Assembly (NCBI GenBank): GCA_001701225.1
Contig: DAAQ01000019.1
Coordinates: forward strand, 1-58,414
Length of the DNA: 58,414 nucleotides
Source: Bacteroidales bacterium H5
GTDB lineage: Bacteria; Bacteroidota; Bacteroidia; Bacteroidales; Muribaculaceae
Direction of reading: 5' to 3'
The notes beneath the pieces are model-generated. The model was not told the origin of the DNA and made no database searches. It saw only the letters and a list, made by a program, of their open reading frames with translations. Both the position numbers and the translations under genes were made by a program. This document shows positions 40,434 through 48,860 of the stretch, piece by piece (position 1 is the first letter of the stretch; each line of letters starts with the position of its first letter).

Positions 40434-41636
40434 ATGACAGAAAAGACCAATGACAACCTGCGTCACGACAAAGACGTGGAAAGAGATGCCCTATCTGAAA
40501 TCGCAAACGCTTTCCTGGCTTCTGAGCCGCAGCTTCCACCTGTGCCCGGTCGAAAGCCTCTGCCCCGGGTGGCGCGTACGGCCTCGATAAAGGGGCTGCC
40601 TGAAATCAAGGAGACAGCAAAAGCGGCACGTAGCGCCCGACGCCGCATAACGACCGTGACTACCGGCGACAACTGGACAGGGTTTGCCAGACTCACCTGC
40701 AACCAGCGGCAGCTTTTCGGACCGTTATGGTATGAGGGTGAGATATGCATCCTTTTTGCCGACACCAATGTGGGCAAGTCTCTGCTGGCGGTACAGATAG
40801 CCGATACAATATCAAAGGGAGCCGACCCTCATGGCGCACTGCCTCAGCTTTTGCCTCAGACCGAGGCGCAACCTGTGCTGTATGCGGATTTCGAGATGAG
40901 CATGGCGCAGTTTGCCAGACGCTATTCATCCGAAGGAAGCGGGGAGGATGAGAGAGGCTACTACGGTTTCTCACCTCGGTTCAACCGCCTTGAACTCAAT
41001 TATATGGGCCTGAGTGACGAGACCGATGACCTCGCGTCAAAGAACTTTGCCGACCTTGTTCTGGCCGATATCGAGGCGCAGGTAGACGAGACAGGCATCC
41101 ATGTGCTGATAGTAGACAATATAACCTTCCTGGCCTCGGGGACGGAGACAGCCGCGGATGCCCAGCCGCTGATGAAGAAGCTGGTGGCGCTGAAGAAGAA
41201 ATATGACCTGAGCATCCTCGTGCTGGCGCATACCCCGAAGCGCAGTCCGTCAAATCCGCTGACGGGCAATGACATACAGGGATCAAAGTCGCTTATAAAT
41301 TTCACTGACTCGGCCTTTGCAATCGGCAAGAGCGTCAAGGGGAAGGAGATACGCTATATCAAGCAGATAAAGCAGCGCAATATCGAGACAGTCTATGGCG
41401 ACGACAATGTGCTGGAATGCCGCATAGGACGGGTGACCGACGATTTCATAGGTTTCCGCGCCACGGGATGCGGACGCGAGTCGGACCATCTTGCCGACAG
41501 GCAGCCGAGGATGGGACGGCAGTCTGAGGCAGCGGACACCGCACGCGAGATGAGGAATCAGGGCAAGAGCGCCGACCGCATAGCCGAGGAACTTGGCGTG
41601 AACCGCGCCACAGTGTACAGATGGCTCAAGGGGTGA
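40434..41636 (+). CDS. Isolated AAA/RecA-fold ATPase with C-terminal HTH
   Basis: A 400-residue protein of the RepA/AAA_25 kind. It has a basic N-terminal region (about 1-95), a RecA-like ATPase core with Walker A ADTNVGKS (109-116, first Gly replaced by Ala) and Walker B HVLIVDN (about 222-228), and LVLAHTPKR. The C-terminal 40 residues form a resolvase-like HTH (GKSADRIAEELGVNRATVYRWLKG). Relatives appear in Bacteroidales mobile elements, usually with replication or mobilisation genes, but here there is no primase, integrase or relaxase. The gene is bracketed by two copies of the ygiQ 3' end. Confidence 0.7.
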   Translation: MTEKTNDNLRHDKDVERDALSEIANAFLASEPQLPPVPGRKPLPRVARTASIKGLPEIKETAKAARSARRRITTVTTGDNWTGFARLTCNQRQLFGPLWYEGEICILFADTNVGKSLLAVQIADTISKGADPHGALPQLLPQTEAQPVLYADFEMSMAQFARRYSSEGSGEDERGYYGFSPRFNRLELNYMGLSDETDDLASKNFADLVLADIEAQVDETGIHVLIVDNITFLASGTETAADAQPLMKKLVALKKKYDLSILVLAHTPKRSPSNPLTGNDIQGSKSLINFTDSAFAIGKSVKGKEIRYIKQIKQRNIETVYGDDNVLECRIGRVTDDFIGFRATGCGRESDHLADRQPRMGRQSEAADTAREMRNQGKSADRIAEELGVNRATVYRWLKG

Positions 41637-41643
41637 GTGCAGG

Positions 41644-41717
41644 TGTCGCAGTCGCACTCCGGCGCGCGACAGGTGCGACCGAGTCGCATGGCATGAGAGA
41701 AACAGTGCGACTGCGAC
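41644..41717. repeat. GTCGCA/TGCGAC repeat C
   Basis: The longest copy, with GTCGCAGTCGCA at one end and TGCGACTGCGAC at the other, and further TGCGAC units between. It fills the gap between the converging ATPase and ygiQ genes, ending on the ygiQ stop codon. Confidence 0.55.
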
Positions 41718-41764
41718 TATCTCCCGAAGAGTTTGCGGATGAGGTCTGAGCGGCCCATGCGGCG
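41715..41764 (-). repeat. Duplicated 3' end of ygiQ, native copy
   Basis: The authentic 3' end of the radical-SAM gene (41717-43567). It matches 40197-40246 with about four differences. Its stop codon abuts one of the GTCGCA/TGCGAC repeats. Confidence 0.8.
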
Positions 41765-43567
41765 GAGGGAGGCGGTAATGTCGGGACGGTATGCGCGGTC
41801 GTACCAGAAGAAATACTTGCGCTGGGCCAGTTTCTGACGCGGGTCGGTGGCGGTGAAGACCGACTTGAGCGTGTAGGGGTGTATGCCGGTGTAGTATATC
41901 TCGGTCGAGAGCGTCATGGGAGTGGGGGTGAAGTCCTGTACCTGTTCGAGGTGCAGCCCCATCTCTTTGGTCTCGGCGGCAAGCTCGGCCATGTCTACCT
42001 CGCGGCATCCGGGATGCGAGGAGATGAAATATGGTATGAGCTGCTGGCGCAGGTCGTGCTGCGAGTTGACACGGTCGAAGAAGCGGCTGAACTCGTGGTA
42101 GAGCTGGAATGAGGGCTTGCGCATCAGGTCGAGCACGACATCTGAGGTATGCTCGGGAGCAACCTTGAGACGTCCCGAGACATGGCGCGTTATCAGCTCC
42201 TCGTTGTATCGGCGGTTGGCCGCGTCCACCTCCCTGTCGCCTGTGACATGCATGGAGAGGTCATAGCGCACGCCAGAGCCTATGAACGATTTCTTGACCC
42301 CCTTGACGGCATCGACGGCGTGATAGAGGTCGAGCAGCGGGCGGTGGTCGGTGTCGAGGTTGGGGCATACGGACGGATGGAGACAGGAGGGGCGCAGGCA
42401 GCGCTCGCAACGGCTCTTGTCCTTGCCGCCGAGGCGGTACATGTTGGCGCTCGGGCCACCCACATCACTGAGATAGCCCTTGAAATCGGGCATCCGTGTC
42501 ACGGCCTCGACCTCGCGTATGACAGACTCCTTGCTGCGCGAGGCTATGAACTTGCCTTGATGGGCCGAGATGGTGCAGAACGAGCATCCCCCGAAGCAGC
42601 CGCGGTGGATGTTGACCGAGTGGCGTATCATCTCGTAGGCCGGGATGCGTTTCCCCTTGTAGCGCGGGTGGGGCAGACGTGTGTATGGGAGGTCGAACGA
42701 GGCGTCAATCTCGCCTGTGGTCATGGGCGGAAGCATGGGGTTGACCCTTATCCACACGTCGCCGTGACGCTGCCACAGCGTCTTGCCGTGCATGGCGTTG
42801 CTCTGCTGCTCGATGTGCTTGAAATTCTCGGCTTGCTTGCGCTTTGAGCGCAGACATTCCTCGTATGGGTGGAGCACGATGTGTGCCGGGTCATCCTCGG
42901 GCGGAGCCACGGCCGAACGCCACACTGTCTGCATCATATCCTGCATATCCTCAATCTTCTCGCCCGCATCGAGACGCGATGCAATCTCGAGAAGGGTCTT
43001 CTCGCCCATGCCGTATGATATGAGCGAAGCCTCGCAGTCCATCAGCAGCGAAGGGCGCAGACGGTCTTGCCAGTAATCGTAGTGCGAGAGGCGGCGCATC
43101 GAAGCCTCTATGCCTCCGGCCACGATTGGGGTGTCGGGATAAAGCTTGCGCAGTATCTCGCAGTAGACCACCGTCGCATAGTCGGGGCGTGCGCCATGGC
43201 GTCCGCCGGGGGTGAATGCGTCGTCCGAACGGCGTCGCCTCGCGGCGGTATAGTGGTTGACCATCGAGTCCATGGCACCTGCCGAGACCCCGATGAAGAG
43301 CCTCGGTGCCCCGAACTTGCGGAAATCCCTGAGGTCGTCCTGCCAGTTGGGCTGCGGCACTATGGCCACCTTGTATCCGGCATGCTGCAGCACGCGCCCC
43401 AGCACTGCGGCACCGAACGAGGGGTGGTCCACATAGGCATCCCCGGTGAAGAGCACTATGTCTACGGAGTCCCAGCCGAGCAGCTTCATCTCCTTGACCG
43501 AGGTCGGGAGGAAAGAGGTGAGAGGGGGATATGTCCCCGTCTGTGCGGGTGTATGTGGTGCGGTCAT
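41717..43567 (-). CDS. ygiQ: YgiQ-family radical SAM protein
   Basis: A 616-residue radical SAM protein with the cluster motif C324-x3-C328-x2-C331 (CFGGCSFC). It has the N-terminal domain typical of the UPF0313/YgiQ family, including TGDAYVDHPSFG and GGIEASMRRLSHYDYW. The reaction is unknown. It is translationally coupled to uvrB by an ATGA overlap (43564-43567). A copy of its last 50 bases lies at 40197, outside an ATPase gene, so its 3' end appears to be an insertion target. Confidence 0.88.
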   Translation of the reverse strand: MTAPHTPAQTGTYPPLTSFLPTSVKEMKLLGWDSVDIVLFTGDAYVDHPSFGAAVLGRVLQHAGYKVAIVPQPNWQDDLRDFRKFGAPRLFIGVSAGAMDSMVNHYTAARRRRSDDAFTPGGRHGARPDYATVVYCEILRKLYPDTPIVAGGIEASMRRLSHYDYWQDRLRPSLLMDCEASLISYGMGEKTLLEIASRLDAGEKIEDMQDMMQTVWRSAVAPPEDDPAHIVLHPYEECLRSKRKQAENFKHIEQQSNAMHGKTLWQRHGDVWIRVNPMLPPMTTGEIDASFDLPYTRLPHPRYKGKRIPAYEMIRHSVNIHRGCFGGCSFCTISAHQGKFIASRSKESVIREVEAVTRMPDFKGYLSDVGGPSANMYRLGGKDKSRCERCLRPSCLHPSVCPNLDTDHRPLLDLYHAVDAVKGVKKSFIGSGVRYDLSMHVTGDREVDAANRRYNEELITRHVSGRLKVAPEHTSDVVLDLMRKPSFQLYHEFSRFFDRVNSQHDLRQQLIPYFISSHPGCREVDMAELAAETKEMGLHLEQVQDFTPTPMTLSTEIYYTGIHPYTLKSVFTATDPRQKLAQRKYFFWYDRAYRPDITASLRRMGRSDLIRKLFGR

Positions 43568-45672
43568 TTCTGAATCTGTGCTATCTTGTCTTCCATAGCG
43601 AGTATCTCGTCGCGTATCTGTGCGGCCTCGATGAAATTCATCTCCTTGGCGGCCTTCATCATGTCGGCACGGCGACGCTCGACGAGCTTGCCCAGCTCCT
43701 CGGCCGAGAGATATGCCATCACGGGGTCTGCGGCGAGGTCTACGGCATGCGTGTACTCCTCGCCATAGGGAACAGCGGGTTTCTTGCGCGGCTTGGATGC
43801 CTTGGGCTTGGCCGAGGCACCCGAGAGTCCGGCGGTGCGTCCTTGCCTGATGGGGGTGTCGTCAATCTCAAAGTCCGTATCGACGCCCACGATGGCATTG
43901 CGGGCCTTGACTATGGCTGTGGGTGTGATGCCGTGCTTCTCGTTGTATGCGAGCTGCAGCGTGCGCCGGCGCAAGGTCTCGTCGATGGTCTGCTGCATTG
44001 AGTCGGTAATCTTGTCGGCATACATGATGACGGTGCCGTTGAGGTTGCGGGCAGCACGTCCCACGGTCTGTGTCAGCGAGCGGTGGTTGCGCAGGAAGCC
44101 CTCCTTGTCCGCGTCGAGTATGGCTACAAGCGACACCTCGGGCAGGTCGAGTCCCTCGCGCAGCAGGTTCACGCCTATGAGCACGTCATAGACTCCGGCG
44201 CGGAGCCCGTCGAGAATCTTGATGCGGTCGAGGGTATCGACGTCGCTGTGTATGTATGCTGTCTTGATGCGGAGCTTGAGCAGGTACTCGTTCAGCTCCT
44301 CTGCCATGCGCTTGGTGAGGGTGGTGACAAGCGTGCGCTCGCCGCGCTCTATGCGCAGATTTATCTCCTCGAGCAGGTCGTCAATCTGGTTGAGCGACGG
44401 GCGTACCTCTATGATGGGGTCGAGAAGGCCTGTGGGGCGGATAATCTGCTCCACGACTATGCCCTCGCTGCGCTGCAGCTCGTAGTCGGCGGGGGTGGCG
44501 CTGACATAGATCACCTGATTGGTCAGTGCCTCGAACTCCTCGAACTTGAGGGGGCGGTTGTCGAGCGCGGCCTCGAGGCGGAATCCGTAGTCGACGAGGT
44601 TGATCTTCCTCGACAGGTCGCCGCCGTACATGGCGCGGCACTGCGGCAGGGTGACATGGCTCTCGTCGATGATGGTGAGGTAATCCTTGGGGAAATAGTC
44701 GAGCAGGCAGAAGGGGCGCATGCCGGGCTTGCGTCCGTCGAAATATCGCGAGTAGTTCTCGATGCCCGAGCAGTGGCCCACCTCGCGCAGCATCTCGACA
44801 TCGTATGTCACACGCTCAAGCAGACGCTTGGCCTCAAGCTCCTTGCCGACGTGGAAAAAGTCGTTGTACTGCTTGCCGAGGTCAACCTCTATCTGGCCGA
44901 TGGCGGTCCCCATGCGCTCGGGCGAGGTCACGAACAGGTTGGCCGGATAAATCTGGAACACGTCATGGTCGCCGAGCGAGACGCCGTCCTCGGGGTGAAC
45001 GGTCTTTATGGACTCAATCTCATCGCCCCAGAAAGAGACCCTCACGACAATCTCCTCGTATGCCAGGCGTATGTCCACGGTATCCCCCTTGACGCGGAAT
45101 GTGCCGCGGGCCAGCTCGACCTCGTTGCGCGAGTAGAGGGCGTTGACAAGCTGGCGCAGGAACACGTTGCGGGCAATCTTCTTGCCTGTCTTGACCGTGA
45201 TGACGTTGGCGTCAAAATCCTCGGGGTTGCCCATGCCGTAGAGGCACGAGACAGACGAGACCACAATGACATCCTTGCGTCCCGAGAGGAGCGCCGAGAC
45301 CGTCGAGAGGCGCAGACGCTCTATCTCGTCGTTTATCATCAGGTCTTTCTCGATATACTTGTCCGAGGTCGGTATGTATGCCTCGGGCTGGTAATAGTCG
45401 TAATAGCTGACGAAATACTGCACCGAGTTCTCGGGGAAGAAGCTCTTGAACTCGCTGTAGAGCTGTGCCGCCAGGGTCTTGTTGTGGCTGAGGATGAGAG
45501 TGGGCTTGCCCACGCGCGCAATCACGTTGGCCATGGTGAACGTCTTGCCCGAGCCTGTCACGCCGAGCAGCGTCTGGGCCGGCTCGCCCGACTCGATGCC
45601 GCGGACAAGCTGGTCGATGGCCTGAGGCTGGTCGCCCGTAGGCTGATACTGTGAACTGAGCTTGAAATTCAT
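43564..45672 (-). CDS. uvrB: UvrABC excinuclease subunit B
   Basis: A 702-residue UvrB. It begins FKLSSQYQPTGDQPQAIDQL, has Walker A GVTGSGKTFTMANV and the beta-hairpin loop (YYDYYQPEAYIP), then the second helicase lobe with VGINLLREGLDLPE and QTVGRAARN. The UVR motif near the C-terminus (KAAKEMNFIEAAQIRDEI) binds UvrC. It is loaded on damage by UvrA and verifies it. A promoter with -7 TAACTTTG is only 6 bases from the start codon, so the message is probably leaderless. Confidence 0.95.
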   Translation of the reverse strand: MNFKLSSQYQPTGDQPQAIDQLVRGIESGEPAQTLLGVTGSGKTFTMANVIARVGKPTLILSHNKTLAAQLYSEFKSFFPENSVQYFVSYYDYYQPEAYIPTSDKYIEKDLMINDEIERLRLSTVSALLSGRKDVIVVSSVSCLYGMGNPEDFDANVITVKTGKKIARNVFLRQLVNALYSRNEVELARGTFRVKGDTVDIRLAYEEIVVRVSFWGDEIESIKTVHPEDGVSLGDHDVFQIYPANLFVTSPERMGTAIGQIEVDLGKQYNDFFHVGKELEAKRLLERVTYDVEMLREVGHCSGIENYSRYFDGRKPGMRPFCLLDYFPKDYLTIIDESHVTLPQCRAMYGGDLSRKINLVDYGFRLEAALDNRPLKFEEFEALTNQVIYVSATPADYELQRSEGIVVEQIIRPTGLLDPIIEVRPSLNQIDDLLEEINLRIERGERTLVTTLTKRMAEELNEYLLKLRIKTAYIHSDVDTLDRIKILDGLRAGVYDVLIGVNLLREGLDLPEVSLVAILDADKEGFLRNHRSLTQTVGRAARNLNGTVIMYADKITDSMQQTIDETLRRRTLQLAYNEKHGITPTAIVKARNAIVGVDTDFEIDDTPIRQGRTAGLSGASAKPKASKPRKKPAVPYGEEYTHAVDLAADPVMAYLSAEELGKLVERRRADMMKAAKEMNFIEAAQIRDEILAMEDKIAQIQK

Positions 45673-45678
45673 AACTTA

Positions 45679-45710
45679 CAAAGTTACGAAAAATCCGCGA
45701 CATATCCAAG
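45679..45710 (-). promoter_or_regulatory. uvrB promoter
   Basis: Minus-strand CTTG (45710-45707), a 20-base spacer and TAACTTTG (45686-45679). Six bases separate it from the uvrB ATG (45672), so transcription should begin at or next to the start codon. Confidence 0.65.
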
Positions 45711-45727
45711 CGTATTCTCTCCAAGCT

Positions 45728-45769
45728 GTCGCATGTCGCATATGTGACGTGGGACAGTGCGACTGCGAC
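45728..45769. repeat. GTCGCA/TGCGAC repeat D
   Basis: A 42-base copy, GTCGCATGTCGCA at one end and TGCGACTGCGAC at the other. It matches copy E at 48494 with about four differences. It lies between the divergent promoters of uvrB and the AraC gene. Confidence 0.6.
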
Positions 45770-45835
45770 TGCAATACAGGCGACTCCATGGACGATTTTG
45801 AGCCGCACGGCAAAACCTCTACGGATTTTTTGCAT

Positions 45836-45843
45836 TATCTTTG
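45836..45843 (+). promoter_or_regulatory. -7 element of araC-type gene
   Basis: TATCTTTG, 18 bases before the ATG at 45862. It overlaps the in-frame TTG at 45841, which is therefore not the start. Confidence 0.6.
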
Positions 45844-45861
45844 CGGAATAATATCACCGAC

Positions 45862-46677
45862 ATGGAAAAACTTGATGTCTTCGAGTGTCCCGGCCACTTT
45901 ATAGCGAGCTATTTTACCGACGACCGCGGGTGTGCGCACTGCAACCGCGAGCATACACTCATATACATACATTCGGGCGAGCTTGAGATAACCGACGGCC
46001 CGCGCAAGACAGTGCTTCACCCCGGCGATTGCGCGTTTATGAGGCGTGACAACCGCATGTGGCTGCAGAAAAGGATAAAGGACGGGATGCCATACCGCTC
46101 GGTGGTGATGAAATTCTCGAGGGCCTATCTCAAGGGGTTCTTCCAGTCGCTCGACCCCAGGGAAATCCCCTCGGAGGCCACACGTCAGAGGGAGAGCCTG
46201 GTCAGGTTCCCGCCGGAGCGTCCCGACGTGAGGAGCCTCTTCGAGTCGCTGCTTCCGTATTTCGACACCCGGACGGTGCCCGACGACAGGATACTGCAGA
46301 TGAAGATGACAGAGGGGATGCTGGCCATACTCAGGACAGACAGCAACCTGTATGCCTCGCTGTTCGATTTTGTCGAGCCGTGGAAGATAGACATAATGGA
46401 TTTCATGGAGCGGAACTATATGAACGACCTTTCTATCGACGAGATTGCATATTATACAGGCCGAAGCCCGGCGACATTCAAGCGCGATTTCAAGAAGGTG
46501 AGCGAGCTGACCCCACAGAAATGGCTCATCAGGCGCAGGCTCGAGGCTGCCCGCGAGCTGATAGCGCGGAGAGGGCGCAAGGTCTCGGAGATATGCTATG
46601 ACGTGGGGTTCAAGAACCTGTCGCATTTCTCAAGGCTCTACAAGGAGATGTACGGGATGGCGCCCACTCTCTCGTGA
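45862..46677 (+). CDS. AraC-family transcriptional regulator
   Basis: A 271-residue AraC regulator. The N-terminal cupin-like domain (about 1-150) has TLIYIHSGELEI and GDCAFMRRDNRM. The C-terminal DNA-binding domain has two HTH motifs: LSIDEIAYYTGRSPATFKRDFKK and VSEICYDVGFKNLSHFSRLYKE. The effector is unknown. It precedes an acetyltransferase and a reductase in the same direction that may be its targets. The start at 45862 follows the promoter position. Confidence 0.88.
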   Translation: MEKLDVFECPGHFIASYFTDDRGCAHCNREHTLIYIHSGELEITDGPRKTVLHPGDCAFMRRDNRMWLQKRIKDGMPYRSVVMKFSRAYLKGFFQSLDPREIPSEATRQRESLVRFPPERPDVRSLFESLLPYFDTRTVPDDRILQMKMTEGMLAILRTDSNLYASLFDFVEPWKIDIMDFMERNYMNDLSIDEIAYYTGRSPATFKRDFKKVSELTPQKWLIRRRLEAARELIARRGRKVSEICYDVGFKNLSHFSRLYKEMYGMAPTLS

Positions 46678-46737
46678 GCGGACTGCACAGCAAAGAACTC
46701 TGAGCCTCACAGCAAAGCCGCAGTGGCCGGATTGCCG

Positions 46738-46745
46738 TAATTTTG
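46738..46745 (+). promoter_or_regulatory. -7 element of acetyltransferase gene
   Basis: TAATTTTG, 26 bases before the ATG at 46772. No clear -33 element is visible, in keeping with activator control by the upstream AraC protein. Confidence 0.45.
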
Positions 46746-46771
46746 CAGCACGGAAAGAAAACTGCGACAAC

Positions 46772-47338
46772 ATGAAGGATATATTTGCAAAAGACAACAG
46801 CGGCGAGATGGTATCGCCTGAAGAACCGGGATATGACGCCCTGATTGACGAAATATTCGGCACGATGGAGACGGCCCGGGAGCTGAACCGCGTGAGCGTG
46901 CGCGACCAGAAGAGGGTACATGAGCTGATGGAGATTATTCTCGGGAAGCCGCTCGACACGTCTACCACGCTGCTGCCACCGTTCTATATCGACTACGGCA
47001 AGCCTGTCACCATAGGCAAGGGGTGTTTCATACAGCAATGCTGCACATTCTTCGGCCGGGGAGGCATTACCATAGGTGACGGGGTGTTCATCGGGCCCAA
47101 GTGCAACCTCATAACAATCAACCACGACGTCAACCCGGACAACCGCAGCGCCACCTATGGACGCCCCATAGTGATAGAGGACCGCGTGTGGATCGGCATC
47201 AACTCCACAGTCCTTCCCGGCGTGAGGATAGGGTATGGGGCCATTGTAGGGGCACAGAGTGTGGTCACCCGCGACGTGCCGCCCATGACGATAGTGGCAG
47301 GTAATCCGGCAAGAATCATTAGGAAAATAGAGCTATGA
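46772..47338 (+). CDS. Left-handed beta-helix O-acetyltransferase (maltose/galactoside type)
   Basis: A 188-residue hexapeptide-repeat acetyltransferase. An N-terminal helical region is followed by a turning helix of [LIV]-G-x4 repeats: ITIGDGVFIGPKC, then TINHDVNPDNRSATYGRPIVIEDRVWIGINSTVLPGVRIGYGAIVGAQSVVTRDVPPM and the C-terminal NPARIIRKI. The catalytic His is in the NHD segment. It acetylates a sugar or related small molecule using acetyl-CoA. It overlaps the reductase gene by 4 bases (ATGA). Confidence 0.85.
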   Translation: MKDIFAKDNSGEMVSPEEPGYDALIDEIFGTMETARELNRVSVRDQKRVHELMEIILGKPLDTSTTLLPPFYIDYGKPVTIGKGCFIQQCCTFFGRGGITIGDGVFIGPKCNLITINHDVNPDNRSATYGRPIVIEDRVWIGINSTVLPGVRIGYGAIVGAQSVVTRDVPPMTIVAGNPARIIRKIEL

Positions 47339-48489
47339 GAGATGACATCAAAGTAAGCCGCAGGGATTTCATCAGGAGGACGGCTGCAATCGGGGCTGCA
47401 TTGTCCCTCGCTCCGGCACTCGACAGGGTGGAGGCCGCCGCTAAAGCCGTAGTGGGCGGGAACGGGGCCATAGTGAGGAAAGATGGCATGGAATACCGCA
47501 CACTCGGCAGCGGTAACGCAGCCATACAGGTGTCGGCATTGGGATTCGGGTGCATGGGCTTGAACTATAACCGCTCGCAGTCGCCCGACCGCAAGGAGTG
47601 CATACGCATAATACATGAGGCCGTAGACCGTGGCGTGACGATCTTTGACACGGCAATCATCTACGGGCCTCTGCGCAACGAGCTCCTTGCGGGAGAAGCC
47701 CTCGCTCCATACAGGGGACGTGTGAGCCTGACGACAAAGTTCGGCCATGAGGTCATAGACGGCAAGGGAACCGGGCGGCAGGACAGCAGCCGGGCCACGG
47801 TGCGCCGCTATTGCGAGGAATCGCTAAGGCGACTCCGCCTCGACTCGATACCCCTTTTCTACCAGCACAGATTTGACCGCAACACACCCATCGAGGATGT
47901 GGCCTACACCATCAGCGAGCTCATACGCGAGGGGAAGGTGCAGCGCTGGGGACTCTGCGAGGTCAGCGCCGAGACCATCCGCAAGGCACATGCCGTATGC
48001 CCCCTCACGGCTATACAGAGCGAGTATCACCTTATGCACAGGCTTGTAGAGGGAAACGGCGTGCTCGACACATGCAGGGAGCTGGGCATCGGATTCGTTC
48101 CCTATAGCCCGCTGAACCGTGGTTTCCTCGGGGGCTGCATCAACGAATATACAGTATTTGACACCACAAATGACAACCGTCATACCCTGCCGCGCTTCCA
48201 GCCTGAGGCAATCAGGGCCAATACGCGCATAGTGAATGAGTTGCAGCAGTTCGGGCGCACACGCGGCATGACCTCCTCGCAGGTCGCGCTCGGATGGCTC
48301 CTGCACAAGGCACCATGGATTGTCCCTATCCCCGGCACAACCAAGGAGTCGCATCTGGCCGAGAATCTCCACACGCTGGCATTCGACATCCCTGACGAGG
48401 ACTGGCGGATGCTTGAGGATGCAGTCTCGGCAATCCCAGTGACAGGGGACAGATATAACACCGAACAGCAGAAGCAGGTAGGATTCTGA
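47335..48489 (+). CDS. Tat-exported aldo/keto reductase
   Basis: A 384-residue aldo/keto reductase. The N-terminus has a twin-arginine signal, SRRDFIRR (residues 8-15), and a hydrophobic stretch, so the folded enzyme is exported to the periplasm. The catalytic tetrad is Asp105, Tyr110, Lys135 and His178. NADPH-site residues are visible near the C-terminus (IPGTTKESHLAENL). Its substrate is unknown. It is translationally coupled to the acetyltransferase gene, hinting at a shared pathway. Confidence 0.85.
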   Translation: MRDDIKVSRRDFIRRTAAIGAALSLAPALDRVEAAAKAVVGGNGAIVRKDGMEYRTLGSGNAAIQVSALGFGCMGLNYNRSQSPDRKECIRIIHEAVDRGVTIFDTAIIYGPLRNELLAGEALAPYRGRVSLTTKFGHEVIDGKGTGRQDSSRATVRRYCEESLRRLRLDSIPLFYQHRFDRNTPIEDVAYTISELIREGKVQRWGLCEVSAETIRKAHAVCPLTAIQSEYHLMHRLVEGNGVLDTCRELGIGFVPYSPLNRGFLGGCINEYTVFDTTNDNRHTLPRFQPEAIRANTRIVNELQQFGRTRGMTSSQVALGWLLHKAPWIVPIPGTTKESHLAENLHTLAFDIPDEDWRMLEDAVSAIPVTGDRYNTEQQKQVGF

Positions 48490-48493
48490 TATT

Positions 48494-48535
48494 GTCGCAT
48501 GTCGCAGATGTGGCGTGAGACAGTGCGACTGCGAC
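48494..48535. repeat. GTCGCA/TGCGAC repeat E
   Basis: A 42-base copy nearly identical to copy D (about four differences). It lies between the convergent 3' ends of the reductase and the small lipoprotein gene. Confidence 0.6.
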
Positions 48536-48551
48536 AGAAATGGCTATCTCC

Positions 48552-48860
48552 TCAGAAGAGTATCCTTGCGAGGGAGTCGGAGTCGTGGCGGATGCGGTCG
48601 GTGAAGCCTGCCTCGTAATCGTGTGCGCTCTGGGGGCCGAGCTTTGAGGAGATGTTGGAGATGCGTGCCCTGACGTCGAGCAGTTTGTCCTGGAGGGCTG
48701 CCTCGTCGCCCGAGATGGCTATGGCCTCGCGGGCATGCTGCTCTCCGAGGGCGTAGGCTTTCTTGTCATGTACCTTTTCGGAGACCTTGACCTTGGCCGG
48801 GTCGCCCGAACATGCCGCAAGCAGCGGGAGCAGAATCACTGCAATCAGAAAACGTCTCAT
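48552..48860 (-). CDS. Small lipoprotein, unknown
   Basis: A 102-residue lipoprotein with lipobox LLAAC (Cys17). The mature part is helical, lysine/glutamate-rich, with VRARISNISSKL and DYEAGFTDRI. No family was recognised. Its start overlaps the ispH stop (ATGA), so it is the last gene of the porQ-cmk-ispH unit and may have an envelope role. Confidence 0.7.
   Translation of the reverse strand: MRRFLIAVILLPLLAACSGDPAKVKVSEKVHDKKAYALGEQHAREAIAISGDEAALQDKLLDVRARISNISSKLGPQSAHDYEAGFTDRIRHDSDSLARILF

Noticed and set aside
44083..45654. A 523-residue open frame on the plus strand across uvrB
   Set aside because: It is antisense to the strongly conserved uvrB coding frame and arises from codon bias in GC-rich DNA.
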